Assembly (NCBI GenBank): GCA_037962975.1
Contig: CM075676.1
Location: 100,386,001 to 100,450,000, forward strand
Length of the DNA stretch: 64,000 nt
Reading direction: 5' to 3'
Origin: Clitoria ternatea
Lineage: Eukaryota > Streptophyta > Magnoliopsida > Fabales > Fabaceae
The notes under the pieces are model-generated. The model had not been told where the DNA came from, made no database searches, and saw only the letters and a list, made by a program, of their open reading frames with translations. Positions within the stretch are counted from its first letter, which is position 1. Each line of letters opens with the position of its first letter. This document shows, in pieces, positions 1-11,774 of this stretch. The position numbers and the translations under genes were made by a program.

Positions 1-2553
1 AAGGTCACGTAACTTTTAAAGTGATCGTATGACTTTAAAAAAAATTTAATCATAATTATTTATATATGGTTGTACGACAACTAAGAAATTCTCTAGTGCT
101 AAGTAAGAATTTATATAAATAATTCCACTTCCTTCAAGTAATCATTCGGCCGAACCAAATATAATGCATTTGTTTAGAATTTTTCGAGTTTTTCCTATAA
201 AAGGAAAGTAAAAGAGACTTAAAAAAAACTCTATAAAAGAAAAAATAGAATAAGAAAAGAAGATGAAGGAGGCGTTACTTTTTTTTTTATGGAGAAATAA
301 GTCTAAGAGAAATCACTACAGCCGAAGGATTATTGATAACATTCAAAACACAGCTTAAGATTCTCCGTAGAACACTTCACACAATTAAGTGACAAATCTC
401 ACACAATTTGTATAAAAAATAACGAAAATAATTTTTATTTTTACTTTTTCTATATATATTTTTTAAAACAAATTTATAATTAAAACTGAAATCAAAAAAT
501 AAAAATAGAAATCAAACATATACTAAAATTATTACAAAATGAATGAGACTTATGCTATTTATAGACTCCTAAAACTTCCTAAGAACTAACTTATCCTAAG
601 CTTCTTAAAAAAACCTACCCAAACATAACACAACTCAAGAGGCTAAATCATAACTAAATTAAAACTAATACAAATCGAACATCTAAAAGCGTAATTAACC
701 CAAACCTAAAAACTAATTGACCAAAATACAAATTTAAAATAATATGTGATGAGCCCAAAACACATGTACAATAAAAGTGTAAGAAACTATAAGCTTCTCT
801 CCAATGCAATTGAGTTTATACATCATCAATCTTCTTAAATTTCTTTAAAGTAAACACATTACTTGATCCCTTACTTTTACTTGATTGGCTTAATAGATCT
901 CTCAAATATTAAAAATTCACATATGATCCCTCACCTTTCGCTTCTGCCTACGTAATAGGTGTTTGTCATTAATTTTTTCAAACTTTCGTTAATTTTTGCT
1001 CTTCTAACACCTTTATACCCATCTCACAAGTGACACACAATTTCCATTATTTACAGTTGGAAATTACAACCATGGACAATAGTCATCACCATCTTCGTCA
1101 TCCAACTAATCACTTCAATCCCAACAAAACCATCATCAACCACACTCTTTCCTTCCTCAACACCTTCAAAATAGCAAACTCATCTCCATCGGCCATCTAA
1201 ATCAAACCCTCTACCCCTCATTAAATAACCCATAGTTAAATAAACAATCCCTAACTAATACCAATAAAATGTATCAATCCCAAAACAGCCACCACCACCA
1301 CCATTACAAACTACTATAATAAACCATCAACCCCAGAATTAACAGGAGTTTGAAGAAAGTAATGGTATGGACTAATAATCCTGATGGAAATAAAATATGA
1401 GAGACCATACATAAATTTTTAATATTTAAAAACCTTATTAACCCGATCGTATAAAAATAAAGGATTAAGCTAATTCATTTAAGCAGTTAATGGCTTGGAT
1501 GAGTTGATCACTGCCGCTCATTTTTCCTTTTACCTGGCAATTCCACGTTTTCATTTCCTGAAATAAAGTAGAAGGTTTCAACTTGTGCAAGTGCATGGGT
1601 TAAAGGTACTGTTTTGACTGAGTAAGAGCACGCTAATATTGGTCATTTCCCTTTATTTCTAGTTTCCTTCACTACTGGTTTTTCAGAGATGAACTAAAAT
1701 GGCACTCTTTTGTAAATTGTGATTTGATGGTCATGAAATTATTAAAGTGTTTATAAACGTTTACTGTCTTCATAATTTCATTGAATGCAAAATAACGTAC
1801 ACACTAGGACCATGTTGCTTATCACTTGATTGCAAATTTGAATTCACTTTTTTTAGAATATATAGTTTACCCACCCCATTAATGATAATCTGCATTACAA
1901 GTGCTCTTGCGTAAGCAAACCTTATAAACAGGAATCAAACCCAAATGGGATGTCGCTTCATTTTTTTTTTTTGTTTTTTGATTTTCAATTCAATTATAAA
2001 TAATTTTGTTCGAAATGATAACATCCATATGAATCTTATTATAATGGATAAGTAACTAAAATGAAACATTTAAAATATAAATATCAAAATTAAATTAAAA
2101 AATAGGACTATAATCTAAACGAGATATTCAAAAGATAAATGAGTAAAATAAAACTATAAAAATAATATACAACTTTTCTCTCTTCAAATCATATTCATTT
2201 AATTATCAAAATTAGCTGTTAAAATTATAAGATGGATTGAATCTACAACTCTTCTCTCTTATTCTGCTTTTAATTTCTTTTGTAACCATTAGGGTAACCT
2301 TACAACTCTATAAATAGTTATTGTTTGTATATATCTAATATCATGATAAAACTGTTTGTTTATTTTTTTTCTTTTCCAACGTATAAGTTTTAAATTGTTT
2401 ACATATTGATATTTATTTTATATATCTATATACTAAACCCAGGGTTGATCAATAACATTATTTATTTTAATTTTATTGAGTGTTTTCTTTGATTTTTTAT
2501 TTGGTTGAAAATATATAAATTAAAATTAGTGAAATTGTATTAAATGACTTAAA

Positions 2554-2599
<46 letters not shown>

Positions 2600-2773
2600 T
2601 ACACTATAATAGTTAAAGCATTTTTATCGGCAATATATAATTAAAAGAGTATAATTTGTTTTTTATTAAAAAAAGTGTTAAGATAAATGAGGGAATAAAT
2701 TATGAGTTTAATTATTATACATTTCATCCTAGACATGACATTTAAAGTAATTATTACATAAATTAAGATGGAA
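1..2773. other. AT-rich intergenic DNA without a recognisable gene
   Basis: No reading frame of convincing length or family resemblance was found on either strand. A 42-codon ATG frame near 1071 is rich in His and Asn and resembles nothing I know. The stretch is strongly AT-rich with many short A and T runs. It contains one trinucleotide microsatellite near its right end and otherwise nothing I can name. Confidence 0.6.
2556..2599. repeat. (AAT)n microsatellite
   Basis: About fourteen perfect copies of the trinucleotide AAT/TAA follow one another. It is a simple sequence repeat in noncoding DNA and probably length-polymorphic. Confidence 0.95.
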
Positions 2774-2872
2774 TGTAACACCCTCAATTATTGTCAAATT
2801 AAATTCCTCAACAATACATAAAAATTTCATAGAAATATTTAAACAATTATATATATATATATATATATATAT
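2774..2872 (+). mobile_element. LTR-like fragment starting TGTAACACCC, truncated by element A
   Basis: The stretch begins TGTAACACCCTCAATTATTG, a start typical of many plant gypsy and copia LTRs. It runs into an (AT)n tract at 2848-2872, where element A is inserted. The rest of this LTR would lie to the right of 36489, but I could not find its end. The call rests only on the terminal motif. Confidence 0.35.
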
Positions 2873-3127
2873 TGATCCGGTCTGGATACCGGTCCCCAAA
2901 GTTATGACGTCAGAATGACTTCATAAGAGAGAAACCGGTGTCATAGTTCAGGCAATGCCACACCGGATATCTGATATCCCTTCATCCGCTCTTATCTCAT
3001 CAGACGTTCTATTCATTCTCTCAACAACGGATACTTCACTCGTTCTCACTGCACGTCTATATAACCGTTTGCCTCAGAATCACTGTGAGATAAGAGTTTC
3101 TTATAACTTATCAGCGAAGATACCCTG

Positions 3128-6100
3128 TGTCGCGACCGGGGTCCCGGCGCACGACGCGGACTGGTTAAAGACAAATAAAAGAAAATTGAAACTGCATTGA
3201 AGTGAGGCTCTTGAGAAGCCTAAAAAATAAAGGGTTCAAGGAGTCGCCACCAATATTTATTAAGGAAAATATTAGGAAAACCTTTAAATAGCACTGGTTT
3301 TTTTTTGTTTTTAAAAAAATGAGATTCTGTTTAGTCCGGGAGTCGAATTACAGGTGGGGAAGGTATTAGCACCCCACACTGTCCGTAAAAAACGGTTACC
3401 CAAATTGATCATGCGTAATTTAAAAAATGATTATCAAATATTTCATCCTTCATAAAACAATCATAAATAATATACACAATAAAAAAATATATAAATATGA
3501 ATAAAACAAAGATAGTAAAAGAATACATCCCCTAAGTTTGTTGTTTTTTAGTTCTAAAAAAAATAAATAAACAAATGATTAAAAGACCATAAAAATAAAA
3601 GGATAAAAAAACAATAAGACGTCTTGTCTTACTTATTTTCTAGTAAAAAAAAATTGATTTTTATTGAGAAATATAAAGTTTAAAATAAATAAATAAATAA
3701 ATAAATAAAAGAGAAAAAAAATAGAATTAAACACATCAACATGAAGATAAAGAAATATAATACACTTAATTAATTAAAATTGACAAGGAATATTATTTAA
3801 TTATCTTTTAGAAAAATAAGATTAATAAGATGTCTTATCTAAATTAATCTCATCTTAAATTTTAAAAAAAATGAATGAATAAATAACACACTATTTATTA
3901 GTCTTGACCTTTTTTATTATTATTTTTATTTTTCATGAAAGTGATTTTTTCTTAATTATTAAAAGGTTACTAAGAGAAAATAATAGGAAATCATGACCAT
4001 AATAAAAAAAATAGATAATTATGTATACATATATATACATACTTATAAACTATTAAAATGGTTAAACGTAAATAAATAAATAGAAAGTGTAGAAAAATAA
4101 ATAAATAAATAAATAAAAGATAAATAACTAAAAATAAAAGTACAGAGAATAAATAATAAAAATAAAATATAAAAATAAAGGTACAAAAATAAATAAAAGT
4201 TCAAAAATATAAAAAATAAAAATAAAAATAAAAATAAATAGACATAACAATAAATACATTAAAAATAAAAAAACGGAAAAATAAATACATAAAATAAAGG
4301 GGCAGAAAAATAAATAATAAAAAATAAAGGAGCAGAAAGGTAAATAACAAAAATAAAGGGGCAAGAAAGTAAATAACAAAAAAAAGAGACAAAAGAGTAA
4401 ATAACAAAAATAAATGGGCAGAAAAGTAAATAACAAAAAATAAAGGGGCAGGAAAGTAAATACATAAAAAATAAAGGGACAGAAATGTAAATAACAAAAA
4501 TAAATGGGAAGGAAAGTAAATACGTGAAAATAAAGGGGCAGAAAAGTAAATTACAAAAATAAAGGGGCATGAAAGTAAATACATGAAAATAAAGGGGCAG
4601 AAATATAAATAACAAAAATAAAGGGGAAAAAAAAAGTAAATACATGAAAATAAAAGGGCAGAAAAGTAAATAATAAAAATAAAGGAGCAGAAAAGTAAAT
4701 ACATGAAAATAAAGAGGCAGAAATATAAATAACAAAAATAAAGGGACAGGAAAGTAAATAAATAAAATAAAAGGGCATAAAAATAAATAAATAAAGATAA
4801 AAATGTAAAAAAATAAAAAAAAGTAAAAAAATAAATAAACTAATAATTGCAGAGATATAAAGTGCGGATAAATAAAGTGCAGAAAAATAAATTAACAATA
4901 ATAAAAGTGTAGAAAAGTAAATAAAGAGAAATAAAAGTGTAAAAAAATAATAAATAAAGAAAAATAAAGGTACAAACAAATAAATAAAGATGGAGATGCA
5001 TAAAAAATAAATAAACAGATAAATAACTACAAAAAAATAAAGTGCAGGAAAATAAAGTGCTTGAATATAAACAAAGAAAAATAAAAGTGCAGAAAAATAA
5101 ATAACAATTAAATAAAGACGAATAAATAAATATAAATAAACAACTTTGTATTAATAAAAAATACCTTGGTACAAGATCAATTACAGAGAAATTAGAACGG
5201 AAGTCGGGAATTCAATTTTGTGTGGATTTCCTTTGCTTTTGGCTTTGTTTGGACTTGATTTGAAGGTATTCGAATACCGGTTACAACACTTGGACAGTAT
5301 TTTAGCTCACAAAAACTCACATACTAAGACAAACTAGAGTGGTGCACTTATTTTCCTAACTAAGATTACACAAAGAAATTTTTGAGAACCAAAACTTCTA
5401 AAAATTCTCACAAAAATTTAGCACTCTTTTCCCTATTTTTTTTCTTCTTCCTCCAAATGCCTCAATATCACCTTCTATTTATAGAAGGAAATTGGCATTG
5501 GATCCTCCCTAAAAGACATCACTTTTTTACTTTTTCAATTTGTCCAAATTCCATATCAATTTCCCCAATTTTCTCCAATTATCCAACCAAACCGGGGCCC
5601 ACCACTAAAACCACCGAAAGCCAAACGTGACTTTCCTCTTTCTTTTTCTTTTTTTTTTCATTTTTTTTTAATTTTCGTTTTTTTTTAAACTTTTTTTTTG
5701 GACTTTTTTTTTGGCCCATTTCTCTTTTTTTTGTTTTTATTTTATTTTATTTTATTTATTTTTTTGGGCTTTTTTTTGTTTTTTTTTTGTTTTTTTTGTT
5801 TGGGCCTTTTTTTCTCTCTTTTTTTTCTTTTTTTTTGCCCTTTTTATTTATTATTTTTTATTTTCGTTTTTTTATTTTTATATTATTATTTTAATTTTTT
5901 ATATTTTTTTTCTGATTTTTTTTTACCCATTTATTTTTCTGATTTTTTTTTGGGCCTTTTATTTAAAGGTACAAATGGAAACATAAATTATTTATTACAT
6001 ATATGGAAATATATAAAATATCCAATAAATATAAATTACTACCCACACTATAAGGAGTAAAAAGGTAGTCACAAAACATCGTCTTCCCTCCCTTATTCTT

Positions 6101-6699
6101 TCCTCTTGGCTTCGGCATCCATCAGTCATTGCTTGAGAGAAATGAAGAGAATTGATGAAATGAGAGGTGTGGTAGGAAATGAAGAGGGATTGGGTATTTA
6201 TAGAGATGGGGAAGGGTTACTATTCCAACGGTCACTATACAATTTTTAATATTATTTTTTTTAATATGATCCGGGGTGGCAATCTGGACTGGGCGGGGTT
6301 CTAAGCATTGTACCGCGTCACCAACGAGAACTGGTAAGTCATAACCGGGGTCTGAAATCATTGGTCAACTATAGACATTTCTCTTCACCTCGGTTAAATA
6401 TTAAGCATTGGGGAATCTCCTGCAGGTGTACCTCCGGTGTGTCTTGAAGTTCAAGTACGGATTAACACATCAGTTTTAACTTGAAGAACCCCGGATTCCC
6501 TTCGAACTGAGGTGTAAAATACCGTACTCCACTGAGGCTGTACGAGCTTAGAACTAATGAGGTAACACCGGTCATGAAACCGTGCTAGGACCCCGGTTAA
6601 TGCAGTCAACATTGACTCTGGACTCTAGGACAAAAAACTCTTTTTTCTTCTTTTTTTTTCTTTTTAATATATATTACCGGACAAAAATAGGTATTCACA
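3128..6699 (-). mobile_element. Solo LTR C of the element B family, reverse orientation
   Basis: On the plus strand it begins TGTCGCGACCGGGG and ends GGTATTCACA. Its reverse complement therefore starts TGTGAATACC and ends GGTCGCGACA, like the LTRs of element B (TGTGAACACC to GGTCGCGACA). The 5-bp duplication CCCTG flanks it. It is 3,572 bp against 3,415 and 3,350 bp for the B LTRs. It carries the same T-rich tract, TATA box (5476-5483, minus strand) and 30-bp minisatellite, inverted. No internal region is present, so it is a solo LTR left by recombination between two LTRs. Its inferred insertion is younger than element A, whose LTR it interrupts. Confidence 0.92.
4268..4778 (-). repeat. About 30-bp minisatellite inside solo LTR C
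   Basis: Roughly eighteen units of about 29-30 bp alternate between two forms, one with AATAACAAAAATAAAGG and one with AATACATGAAAATAAAGG, joined by GGCAGAAAAGTA. This is the reverse complement of the arrays in the element B LTRs. It produces several overlapping long open frames that are only low-complexity artefacts. Confidence 0.85.
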
Positions 6700-6930
6700 C
6701 CCTGCATAGCGGAATATGTCAATGTCAATTACCTTAGAGAGTAAGTACATGTGTCAGCGAAATATGCGGAAAGGTGATTATCCTCCATCCTTATCACAGG
6801 ATCGTACTCTGATAATTGACCTACCCTCCTGACACATTCTGAGTACTGAGCCACTTTGATTGACACACTTCACACGCTATCAGAGCCAATGGGTCCACTT
6901 GCATCCAACGATTCATTTCCTACGTTCAAC

Positions 6931-6938
6931 TATAAATA
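6931..6938 (+). promoter_or_regulatory. TATA box of the left LTR of element A
   Basis: The octamer TATAAATA lies about 320 bp before the LTR end, and an identical one lies at the matching place in the right LTR (36168-36175). The position suits the U3/R promoter of the retrotransposon. Transcription itself is inferred. Confidence 0.6.
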
Positions 6939-7254
6939 GCATGACCTAAAACACATGCAAGGTTACGTTGTCCTAACTCATTCTTTACTATTGTGTTGCT
7001 CGAGTATTCACTGAGTTCATACACTTTCCTGACTTGAGCGTCGGAGAATCTTTGCAGGTGGCACCACCTTTCTCCCTCTCTCAACGCGAATCGTTGGTGT
7101 GAAGGATCTCCAGGACAACAAGACCGGTTTCTCCCACTGAGAGGCCAAACTACCACACCGGATACCTACTGTACCGGTGTACAAACCCTAAAACACCTAC
7201 ACTCTTGTGGCTGGTCCCACACCGGATCCTAGACCCCGGTTCAGACCAGTTCAT

Positions 7255-7272
7255 TGGCACGCCCGGTGGGAC
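7255..7272 (+). other. Primer binding site of element A
   Basis: The 18-mer TGGCACGCCCGGTGGGAC starts one base after the LTR end. Starting with TGG, the complement of a tRNA CCA end, at this place is diagnostic of an LTR-retrotransposon primer site. I did not assign the tRNA. Confidence 0.75.
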
Positions 7273-7316
7273 TCGCTAGAGTTATTCCCACTTTTCGTAG
7301 AAGTTTGGTGGTCAGA

Positions 7317-10313
7317 ATGGAAGGTGATGGACGTGAGTTCGTTGATGGTCATGTGGAGAATGTGACCCACCAGCAGACTGGAAGGAGACTCGTCTTCGAG
7401 TCTCCTGCTACCAACGCTCGAAAGATGGTACCAGTAGCGACTCCTGACCCTCGTGATGAGGTTATTAGATAGCTCAGGGAGGAGCTGATGGAGTTGAGGC
7501 GGGAGAAAAGAGGAGCTGGGGACAGGGTAACGTCCCATGCAGAGGATGCTCACCATGCATCAGCGAGGGATAGATCTATAACCCTCTAGTATTCGAAAAT
7601 CCCCACGTACGAGGAGAGAGAGCAGACCCAAGACTCTGGTGATAGAGTCAGTACCAGGCGAAGGGAGCAGGCAGTGGTAACTTCTGGGACTTACAAGCTC
7701 AGCGTTCCTTTCTCAAGGAGACTCATGAGTGTTGTCATCCCTAAGCACTTGCAAACTGCTCAGCCACTGTCGATCGAAAAATACAATGGAGAAACTGATC
7801 CCACTAAGCATCTAGATGTTTATGTTTATGAAGCCATGTATCTGGGGGCAGACGAAGACGTCATGTGCAGGATGTTCCCAAGAACACTGACGGAGGAGGC
7901 TCTCAGCTGGTTCAAGAGCTTACCCTCAGGATCCATAGATTCTTGGGAGGAAATGGCAGCTGCGTTTGAAAGCCATTTTGTCATCTCCAGGGACATTCCC
8001 AGAACTTCTCACACCCTGGCCCAGATAAGGCAGGGAGAGACTGAAACTCTCAAGGAGTTCTTAAAGAGGTTTTACAAGGAAGCTGCCTTGGTCCTCAACC
8101 TCACGGAGGCCATACAGCTCCATATTGTAGTGGAAGCTTTGCAACCTGGATCTGCATTCGCCTTATCTTTGGCAAAGAGCCCCCCAACAACCTTCGAGGA
8201 GTTTCGAAGGAAAGCTTCCAAGTACGTGGGCATAGAAATTCATCTGGAGGCTACAGCAGCAAGAATGAAGCCCCCCGTACCCCCTCAACAGCCACGAAGG
8301 GAGAAGGAGAGGGTTAAGCCAGAAAAGCACACCTTCAGGGAGGACTTTGTAAGCGTCCGACCTCATCAACGAGACAGGCGCGTCTCATCTTTCAGCAACT
8401 ACGCTCCTCTGAATGCCAGGCACTCCCAAATCATGAGGGAGGTTGGTTGGCCAACGCTCAGTGTTTTTGGTATAAGGAAGCCACCCCCAGTCAAGAGGAT
8501 TGGTAACCCACGGAAATATTGCGCTTTTCATGAACAAACGGGTCACCACACAGACGAGTGCAAAGCATTGAAGAACACTGTGGAGACCCTCATTAGAGAG
8601 GGAAAGCTGGAGCAATATCTGTTCAGAGAAAAGTCTTTGGATGAGCCTGACAGAATGGACAAGAGGGGGAGAGATCCAGATGATGAGGGTGATAATAGTC
8701 GTAACCCAGTGAGAAGATTTACTGCGGCTGAAAAGCAAAAAGGAATGGTGATTGCTGAAGGAGCCCAGCAGGACAATATGCCTCAGCAGCAGAGGCAAGG
8801 TAGACGCGAGGTGATTGAGATGATCGCTGGAGGATTTGCAGGTGGTGGAGCATCCATCACAGCCAGGAAGAATCACCATCGTATGATTCTATCAGTACAG
8901 GGCAAACCAAGAGATAACCACCCTTTCAGGGACGGTGTGGCAGCCCCAATGGTGTCATTTACTGATGACGATTTTGGCCCGACGATCCCAGGAGGAGACG
9001 ATGCAGTGGTAATCATCGCCGTCATCGCCAACAAGGATGTGAAGAGGATCCTCGTTGACCAGGGAAGTTCTTGCGATGTAATTTTTTATAACTGTTTCAA
9101 AAAAATGGGTTTTAATGATGCAGATTTGCAGCCTTACATGCAAGAGCTCATAGCGTTTAATGGAGCCAAGCAACCCACTAAAGGGTACCTTGACACCCTG
9201 ATTTCTTTTGAAGGAGAGCCTGGTGCAAGAACGGTCAAATCAAGAATTCTAGTAATTGATGTGGAATCTCCCTACAACGGGATCATAGGCCGCCCTACCC
9301 TGAATGCAATGGAAGCGATTGTGTCCACTCCTCACCTCTTGATTAAATTCATTGACAAGGACAACGGTGTGTCTTCCCTTCGCGGTGATCAGGAGATGGC
9401 TCGGTACTGTTACAACCTGAGCCTCAACATGGTTAAATTGGAAGCATTCAACAAGAAGAGGAAGCTGAACGACGGAGGAACAGCGGCTGGGTCTGTCAGT
9501 CTAATTGACTTGGACCCAAGGGCGGAATTGAAAATTGACCCTCTCAACCCCTCAAAGCCCACACCGGAGGGTGGTTCCAGGGACGTCGTCTTAGGGGATT
9601 CCCCAGAGAAGGTCACGCATATTAATGGTAATCTGGAGGCAGGCATGGAGCAACGTTTGTTGGCTCTTTTGCAAGAATTTGAGGACCTTTTCGCATGGAC
9701 AGCAGCAGACATGCCTGGGATGGACCCTAATTTCTGTTGCCACAAACTTGTTGTGTATCCAGAAACAAGGTCGGTGGCCCAGAAGAAGAGAAGGTTGGGA
9801 CCGGAGAAGCAGAAGGCAGCGTGTGAGCAAACAAAGGAACTGTTGAAGGCTAGTTTTATAAGGGAGATTCGCTATTCATCCTGGCTTTCCAACGTAGTGA
9901 TGGTGCAGAAAGCTAATGGCAAATGGAGGATGTGCACGGATTATGTAGACCTCAACCGGTGTTGCCCCAAGGATCCGTATCCTCTTCCAAACATCGATCG
10001 TATGGTGGACGATTCTTCTGGTTATCAGTACCTTAGTTTCATGGATGCTTATTCTGGGTACAACCAGATCCCGATGTGGGAAGGAGATCAAGAAAAAACG
10101 GCCTTTGTTAATGACCGTGGTGTTTTCTGCTACACCGTTATGCCATTCGGATTAAAGAACACCGGTGCTACCTACCAGCGTATGATTAATCAAGTATTTG
10201 ATGGAATGCATACTAAGCTGGTGGAGGTGTATATTGATGATATCATAGCAAAGACTCCTGCTGGAGGAGATCACATCGAAGACTTGCGTCAAGTTTTTTC
10301 TCGATTGAGATAG
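7317..10313 (+). pseudogene. Element A gag-protease-reverse transcriptase, broken
   Basis: This is the first part of one long gag-pol frame of a gypsy retrotransposon, encoding capsid, protease and reverse transcriptase. The likely start is ATG at 7317. In-frame TAG codons at 7470 and 7587 interrupt the N-terminus, leaving an open stretch of 879 codons from 7674. Retrotransposon Gag domain signature (ALSWFKSLP, then ESHF) lies at about 7900-7980. A variant zinc knuckle CX2HX4HX4C lies near 8520-8562, with His in place of the second Cys. The aspartic protease has the core VDQGSS at 9054. Reverse transcriptase follows, with FMDAYSGYNQI and the catalytic YIDD at 10230-10241. The stretch ends at TAG 10311-10313 inside the RT palm/thumb, with homology continuing in the same frame. 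A functional product is very unlikely. Confidence 0.92.
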
Positions 10314-10319
10314 TACAAC

Positions 10320-11768
10320 ATGAGGCTGAACCCGTTGAAGTGCACTTTCGCAGTCCTAGCTGGGAAATTTCTGGGTTTCATGTTGACCCAGCGGGGTATC
10401 GAGGCCAACCCTGGGAAGTGTCAAGCAATTCTGGATATGCAGAGCCCTAAGAGTTTGAGGGAGGTCCAATCTCTGAACGGGAAGGTGGCCGCTCTAGCCC
10501 GATTCATGCCCAAGATGGCGCACAAATCCCTTCCCCTGTATAGGGCGTTGAAGAAACACAAGAGCTTTGAATGAGGAGAGGAGCAAGAACAAGCTTTCCA
10601 ACAGCTCAAGGCTGTACTTTCAAGTCCACCAATTTTGGTAAAGCCTGACCCTGGCGAGACTCTGATTTTATACTTGGCGATTTCCGATGAGGCCTTAGGT
10701 GTGGCACTGGTTAAAAAAACTCCAGAAGGTCAGAGGCCAGTGTACTTTACCAGCAAGACGTTCCAGGGGGCGGAAGGAAGGTATCAGAAGATAGAAAAGG
10801 CCGCTTTAGCAGTGGTATGGGCTTCACGACGGTTGAGGCCATATTTTCATGCGCACCCAGTATTGGTGAGAACGGATCTGCCTCTCTGTTCAGTGCTCAG
10901 CAAACCGGATCTTGCTGGAAGAATGATCAAGTGGTCCATAGAGCTGTCTGAGTTCAAAATTTCTTATGAGCCTCGAGGAGCCATTAAAGTGCAAGTATTG
11001 GCAGATTTTGTAGTGGAGATGACAGGGTCGGATCCAGGCACACCTCGAGCATATTGGACCATTTACGTTGATGGATCGTCAAACAGCAAAGGCTGTGGAG
11101 CTGGTGTTGTGGTGGAAAGTGATGATGGTGTGCATTTAGAGATTTCCCTCCGTTTTAATTTCAAGACCTCCAACAATCAAGCTGAATATGAAGCATGCTT
11201 GGCCGGCCTCCGAGCGGCAATTGACATCTGAGCGTCAGCAGTTACATTGTGTAGCGATTCACAGCTGGTGATCTTGCAAATTCAGGGGGAATATCAAGTC
11301 CGAGAGCCACAGCTTTAACTCTATTTGAATTGCGTGAATAAATTGAAGGGGAGATTCGACGTTTTAGAGTTCAAGCACGTACCTAGAGAGGAAAATACCA
11401 GAGCGGACATCTTGTCAAGGCTTGCGAGTACTAAGCAGCCTGGTAGCACAACGACGGTGGTTCAAAGTACTCTGACATCACCTAGCATCCCTCTGTTCCC
11501 TTCTCTGAATGCTATAATGGTAAACTATCCTTATGAGAACTCTTGGGTCATCCCCTATATCCGCTATTTGGCAGATGGACAACTCCCTACTGACGAGAAG
11601 GAGAGAAGACGAGTAAAAAGGGAGCTGCCATACTTCACCATGGTCGATGGTGTTCTTTACAAAAGAGGATTCTCTGTCCCATACCTCCTGTGTTTGAGAG
11701 AAGATGAGGTGCAAGCAGTGCTGGAGGAGGTACATGAGGGGCAGTGTGGACACCATGCTAAGGGTTGA
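10320..11768 (+). pseudogene. Element A RT thumb, dual RNase H and start of integrase, broken
   Basis: This continues the same frame. RT thumb (LNPLKCTFAV, LGFMLTQRGIEANP) is followed by a TGA at 10572, where conserved context suggests a lost Trp. A gypsy RNase H follows (AISDEALGVALV at about 10680, YFTSKTF). A second RNase H of the archaeal-like type begins with YVDGSSNSKGCGAG near 11066 and NNQAEYEA near 11170. It is cut by TGA 11229 and TAA 11316. Next is the zinc-binding start of integrase (HEGQCGHHAKG), ending at TGA 11766. Two RNase H domains in tandem are known from Tat-lineage elements, which supports the classification. All the stops lie in one frame with no indel between them. Confidence 0.88.
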
Positions 11769-11774
11769 AGCTTA

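Larger units (their letters stand above)
2873..7253 (+). repeat. Left LTR of element A, split by solo LTR C
   Basis: The LTR begins TGATCCGGTCTGG and ends CAGACCAGTTCA, immediately before the primer site. Sequence up to 3127 and from 6700 onward matches the right LTR at 35687-36489 continuously. Between these parts lies a 3.57-kb solo LTR with duplicated CCCTG at 3123-3127 and 6700-6704. Without the insertion the LTR is 804 bp. Confidence 0.93.

Noticed and set aside
1071..1199. 42-codon ATG frame rich in His and Asn
   Set aside because: It is too short, has no family resemblance, and no exon or promoter context is visible.
4128..4979. Four overlapping minus-strand frames of 100-170 codons rich in Phe, Leu, Tyr and Ile
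   Set aside because: They read the AT-rich 30-bp minisatellite of solo LTR C in several frames. The same artefact recurs at 16043-17114 and 31024-31989 in the element B LTRs.
6926..7156. 76-codon frame in the LTRs of element A (also 36163-36393)
   Set aside because: It lies antisense in both LTRs, downstream of the LTR TATA box, with no recognised motif. LTR sequence conservation explains its persistence.
8385..8879. 164-codon minus-strand frame within element A gag
   Set aside because: It lies opposite the Gag coding region, shows no domain features, and its open length follows from the sense codon bias.
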